From positions 1-8,206 of the forward strand of contig DAOVNL010000029.1 of assembly GCA_030630245.1 (NCBI GenBank): DNA of 8,206 nucleotides, written 5' to 3'. The translations under genes and the position numbers were made by a program. Every line of letters starts with the position of its first letter. The first letter of the stretch is position 1. The stretch is from Candidatus Omnitrophota bacterium (GTDB lineage Bacteria > Omnitrophota > Gorgyraeia > B26-G9). This document shows, piece after piece, positions 5,186 to 8,206 of this stretch. Under the pieces are notes generated by a model. That model was not told the DNA's origin and did not search any database. It saw nothing but the letters and a program-made list of their open reading frames with translations.

Positions 5186-6306
5186 CAGTTTCATTTATTG
5201 ATATAAAAACGCATAATAAATTGATGAGAAAAAACGCGATCAATGCTTTCGCGAAAGTTTTTGATAGAGGCGATTTTATTTTAGGTGAGGAAGTGGAATT
5301 ATTTGAGAAAGATTTTGCCGGTTATTGCGGCGCCAGGTTTGGCGTAGGGGTCAATTCCGGTACCGATGCTTTGTTTCTGGGGCTGTTGAGCTTAGGAATC
5401 AAGCCGTCCGATGAGGTAATTTGTCCTGTTTTTACATATATTGCCACAGCGCTCAGCATATCTTATACCGGGGCAAAGCCGGTGTTTGTTGATATAGATA
5501 AAAGAACATTCAATATAAACTTGGCGGAGCTTCAAAGAAAAATCACAAAGCGTACCAAAGCCATTATCGCTGTCCATTTATACGGAAATCCGGCCCCGAT
5601 GCCTGAGATTATGCGTATAGCCAAAAAATATAAATTAAAGGTTATTGAAGACGCGGCGCAATCGCATGGCGCGCGGATCAGAATAAAGAGCAATAAATGG
5701 CAGAAGGTAGGAACATTCGGTGATATCGGATGCTTCAGCTTTTATCCTACTAAGAATTTAAGCGGCTGCGGTGACGCGGGGCTTATTGTCAGTAACAGTA
5801 AAGCTATTTTTGAGCGGCTGTTGATGCTTCGCGACCAAGGCCGGCGCGGCAGCAACCGTTTTACGCATTATATACGCGGGTATAATTCCCGGCTTGATTC
5901 TTTGCAGGCGGCAATCCTGCGCCAGAAGCTAAAACATCTCAATATTTGGAATGCTGCGCGTCAGCGCATGGCAGGACTTTATTCAAAACTTTTAAAAAAT
6001 GTACCGGGAATAGAATGCCCGCATCAGGAAAATAATCACAAACATGTTTTTCATCTTTATCCGATACTTGTAAAACGCAGAGATTTTCTGCAAAGGCAAC
6101 TGCGCGGTTATAATATCCAAACCGGTATAGTTTACCACAGACCATTGCATTTGCAGCCTGCTTATAATGACCTGAGGTATAAAAGAGGTGATTTTCCCGT
6201 TTCTGAAAATGTTTGCCGCCATATTCTATGCCTGCCTATGCATCCGGCTCTTACAGCAAAGCAGGTTAAATTTGTAACAGAATGTATTAAAAAAATTCTT
6301 AAATGA
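5182..6306 (+). CDS. DegT/DnrJ/EryC1/StrS family PLP-dependent sugar aminotransferase
   Basis: This 374-aa protein is a fold-type I PLP enzyme that typically moves an amino group from glutamate to a nucleotide-linked keto sugar, making an amino sugar for surface glycans; it is cytosolic. Seen in order: the SGTDAL cofactor phosphate loop (59-64), CPVFTYIATALSI (81-93), VHLYGNPAPM (131-140), VIEDAAQSHGA with Asp157 contacting the PLP pyridine nitrogen and Gln160 over the ring, and FSFYPTKNLSGCGDAG with the Schiff-base Lys191. The dimer-interface segment GYNSRLDSLQAAIL and the C-terminal LPMHPALTAKQV motif close the protein. All hallmarks and the length are normal. It overlaps the preceding glycosyltransferase by four bases, with AAGGAG at 5167-5172 as a ribosome site 9 bases upstream, suggesting translational coupling. 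A few members are sugar dehydratases lacking the lysine; here the lysine is present, so aminotransferase is the better call. The exact sugar is unknown. Confidence 0.94.
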   Translation: MTVSFIDIKTHNKLMRKNAINAFAKVFDRGDFILGEEVELFEKDFAGYCGARFGVGVNSGTDALFLGLLSLGIKPSDEVICPVFTYIATALSISYTGAKPVFVDIDKRTFNINLAELQRKITKRTKAIIAVHLYGNPAPMPEIMRIAKKYKLKVIEDAAQSHGARIRIKSNKWQKVGTFGDIGCFSFYPTKNLSGCGDAGLIVSNSKAIFERLLMLRDQGRRGSNRFTHYIRGYNSRLDSLQAAILRQKLKHLNIWNAARQRMAGLYSKLLKNVPGIECPHQENNHKHVFHLYPILVKRRDFLQRQLRGYNIQTGIVYHRPLHLQPAYNDLRYKRGDFPVSENVCRHILCLPMHPALTAKQVKFVTECIKKILK

Positions 6307-6333
6307 AATATTTAAAAAAGAAAAGAGGTGCTT

Positions 6334-7266
6334 ATGGAGCCTAAAGAGATCATTCAAAAACTGCTGGAAAATATTGAAAAGGTCATAGTGGGTAAAGAGG
6401 AGCCGGTGAAGCTGTGTCTGGCTGCTTTGATAAGTAAGGGGCATGTTCTTATCGAAGATGTGCCGGGGTTGGGTAAGACAATGCTCGCGCGTTCGATCGC
6501 CAGATCTATCAATGCTGATTTTAAGCGTCTGCAGTTTACTCCTGATATGCTGCCATCAGATATTACAGGGGTATCTGTGTATAACCAGAAAACCCAGGAG
6601 TTCGAAGCGCGTCCGGGGCCGATATTTTCCAATATCATTCTGGCCGATGAGATTAACAGAACTACTCCCAGAACACAATCAGGGCTTCTTGAGTGTATGC
6701 AGGAAGCGAGGGTGACGATTGACGGGAAGAGCTATATCTTGCCGCAGCCTTTTTTTGTCCTGGCTACCCAAAACCCGATTGAATTCCATGGCACTTATCC
6801 ATTGCCTGAAGCGCAAATGGACAGGTTTCTTATACAGATAAATATGGGATATCCTGAGGCGGAAGACGAGGTTTTAATACTGGATAAGCAGATGAAAGAG
6901 CATCCTATTGAAAAAATAGGCAGTGTAAGTAATCTGGAGGAGATAGTGATGCTGCAGGAAAAGGCGACAACAATTTACCTGTCCGCGGATATGGTGAAAT
7001 TCATCACGGGTATTGTCCGCTTAACCAGATCTCATCCTGAGGTTTTACTTGGAGCCAGCCCGCGGGGATCTCTGGCATTAATGCATATATCCAGGGCTTT
7101 GGCTTTAATTGAAGGCAGAGATTTTGTAATGCCCGATGATATTAAAAAGATGGCCAAATATGCTTTGGCCCATAGAATTGTATTGAAAACAGAGGCACAA
7201 GTAGAAGGAAGAACAAAACAACAGGTGATTGAAGAAGTACTGCGCTCAGTTGTAGTGCCTTTGTAA
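6334..7266 (+). CDS. MoxR family AAA+ ATPase
   Basis: A 310-aa cytosolic AAA+ ATPase of the MoxR group, thought to act as a chaperone that helps assemble or activate VWA-domain and membrane partner proteins. Seen: Walker A EDVPGLGKT (41-49), the LQFTPDMLPSDITG segment (67-79) characteristic of MoxR, Walker B IILADEINRT (101-110), sensor 1 ATQNP (144-148), the GTYPLPEAQMDRF box with the arginine finger region (153-165), and sensor 2 GASPRGS (240-246). The C-terminal lid domain is complete. The ATG at 6334 is preferred to the in-frame GTG at 6328 because the AGAGG site at 6324-6328 overlaps that GTG and leaves a 5-base spacer to the ATG. A DUF58 gene starts 9 bases downstream, the standard MoxR partner. 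It follows the aminotransferase by 27 bases, so it may share a transcript with the glycan genes. Confidence 0.95.
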   Translation: MEPKEIIQKLLENIEKVIVGKEEPVKLCLAALISKGHVLIEDVPGLGKTMLARSIARSINADFKRLQFTPDMLPSDITGVSVYNQKTQEFEARPGPIFSNIILADEINRTTPRTQSGLLECMQEARVTIDGKSYILPQPFFVLATQNPIEFHGTYPLPEAQMDRFLIQINMGYPEAEDEVLILDKQMKEHPIEKIGSVSNLEEIVMLQEKATTIYLSADMVKFITGIVRLTRSHPEVLLGASPRGSLALMHISRALALIEGRDFVMPDDIKKMAKYALAHRIVLKTEAQVEGRTKQQVIEEVLRSVVVPL

Positions 7267-7275
7267 GGAAAGCTT

Positions 7276-8206
7276 ATGCCGACAAAAAGAGCAATGCAGA
7301 TGTTTTATTTTTCCTTGCTGCTTTTATTGGGAGCTTGGAGCAGTAAACTTCTTTGGCTTTATTTTGCTTTTGCTTCTATCATTGTGCTGATTCTTTTAGC
7401 TTATATCCTTTCGCGGTTCCTTTTGATCAATATCGATATCCGCCGTCATTTAACTCAAAAAGCCTATGAGGGAGAAGTTGTAACCATTGCAATCGAATTG
7501 CGGAACAAGATACCTTTATTAGACCAGTCTCTGCAATTACAGGATGTTTTTACTCCTGCTGTGGAGAGCAGCCGGATAAAAACAATGTACTTCAACGGCC
7601 TTGGCAAGGGAAAGACGCATTTTTCTTACCAGGAAAAATGCTATAAGCGCGGCGCTTACCGTATCGGCCCGTTTAAACTTAAAGTCTTTGAGCCGCTGGG
7701 GCTTTTTTACGCTCAGAAAGAGATCCCGGAATATTCGCTTCTTAGGGTTTACCCGAATATTTTCATTGTGCATAATCTGCCTTTTATTCTCGGCCATTTA
7801 GCGCCCAGGTTCGGTGAGCAGACTACAAGGATAAGCGGAGAGTATGAGGAATTTTACGGTATAAGAGAATATCAGCAGGAAGACGGATGGCGGAGGATTC
7901 ACTGGCGTTCTACTGCCAGGTATTCTGAGCTGATGGTGCGTCATTTTGAACAAAGTGCCAAGTGGCGGGCAATGCTTGTTTTAGATGCCTGCTCTTTAAA
8001 TGAAATAGGTTACGGTAAGGATACGACATTTGAATATGCTATAAAAATACTGGCTTCATTAATGAAATATCTGCTTTTAAAAAATGCCTCTTTCGGATTA
8101 CTGGCCTCAAGCCAGGCTCCTTTGCAGATCGGTATAAACAAAGGTAAAGGCCACTTCTATGAAATTTTGGATGCCTTTGCTGTCATAAAGGCTGACGGAC
8201 AAATGC
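7276..8206 (+). CDS. DUF58 domain membrane protein (3' end cut by window)
   Basis: The frame is open from the ATG at 7276 to the window end, giving 310 complete codons and no stop. The ribosome site AAGGA (7265-7269) overlaps the MoxR stop codon, leaving 9 bases between the genes. The N-terminus has two hydrophobic, probably membrane-spanning segments (about residues 9-22 and 25-51) separated by a short WSSK turn. A beta-rich region follows. Then comes the DUF58 signature at about 191-215, EEFYGIREYQ...WRRIHWRSTAR, where Arg197, Arg206, Arg207, Trp210 and Arg215 match the usual conserved positions. The next segment, AMLVLDACSL (232-241), resembles the first strand of a VWA-like fold. Known: DUF58 proteins sit beside MoxR ATPases, often with transglutaminase-like and VWA proteins, and are linked to envelope functions. 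The biochemical role is not established. The length to the edge already covers most of a typical member, so only the C-terminus is missing. Confidence 0.92.
   Translation, partial: MPTKRAMQMFYFSLLLLLGAWSSKLLWLYFAFASIIVLILLAYILSRFLLINIDIRRHLTQKAYEGEVVTIAIELRNKIPLLDQSLQLQDVFTPAVESSRIKTMYFNGLGKGKTHFSYQEKCYKRGAYRIGPFKLKVFEPLGLFYAQKEIPEYSLLRVYPNIFIVHNLPFILGHLAPRFGEQTTRISGEYEEFYGIREYQQEDGWRRIHWRSTARYSELMVRHFEQSAKWRAMLVLDACSLNEIGYGKDTTFEYAIKILASLMKYLLLKNASFGLLASSQAPLQIGINKGKGHFYEILDAFAVIKADGQM

Overview
The window is a gene-dense stretch of bacterial chromosome, AT-leaning, with every recognisable gene on the + strand. A heptosyltransferase-type (GT9) glycosyltransferase beside a sugar aminotransferase suggests a Gram-negative cell making complex surface glycans. 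The cofactor genes, the BioD-like/DRTGG protein and the MoxR-DUF58 pair together are compatible with an environmental candidate phylum such as Omnitrophota. That placement is a weak inference; no taxonomic marker gene is present.

Region 1 (1-3768) is cofactor and one-carbon metabolism. It opens with the C-terminal cobalamin-binding module of a probable MetH-like methionine synthase, cut by the window edge. After a 139-base gap carrying a good sigma70-type promoter come panB (ketopantoate hydroxymethyltransferase) and panE (ketopantoate reductase), two consecutive steps from 2-oxoisovalerate to pantoate. Nineteen bases after panE lies a two-domain protein with a BioD-like P-loop domain and a DRTGG domain, of unknown function. 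panC is not in the window.

Region 2 (3769-4084) is the longest non-coding stretch and the most unusual part. It holds a 227-bp non-autonomous transposable element (MITE-like). It has about 21-bp imperfect terminal inverted repeats and an exact 8-bp target duplication (GGTAAAAT at 3770-3777 and 4005-4012). Inside are a second, 27-bp inverted repeat and two hairpins at the apex that share the tip sequence ACATCC. It begins two bases after a stop codon. Its right end supplies a TTGACT hexamer spaced 17 bases from TATTTT, a candidate hybrid promoter for the downstream genes.

Region 3 (4085-8206) is an envelope-related run: a GT9 glycosyltransferase, a DegT/DnrJ/EryC1/StrS PLP aminotransferase (ATGA overlap), a MoxR AAA+ ATPase, and a DUF58 membrane protein cut by the right edge. 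The first two probably make and transfer an amino sugar or related surface sugar. MoxR and DUF58 are a classic pair, usually followed by transglutaminase-like and VWA proteins. Spacing (-4, 27 and 9 bases) is compatible with one transcript.

No tRNA, rRNA, CRISPR array or convincing rho-independent terminator was found.
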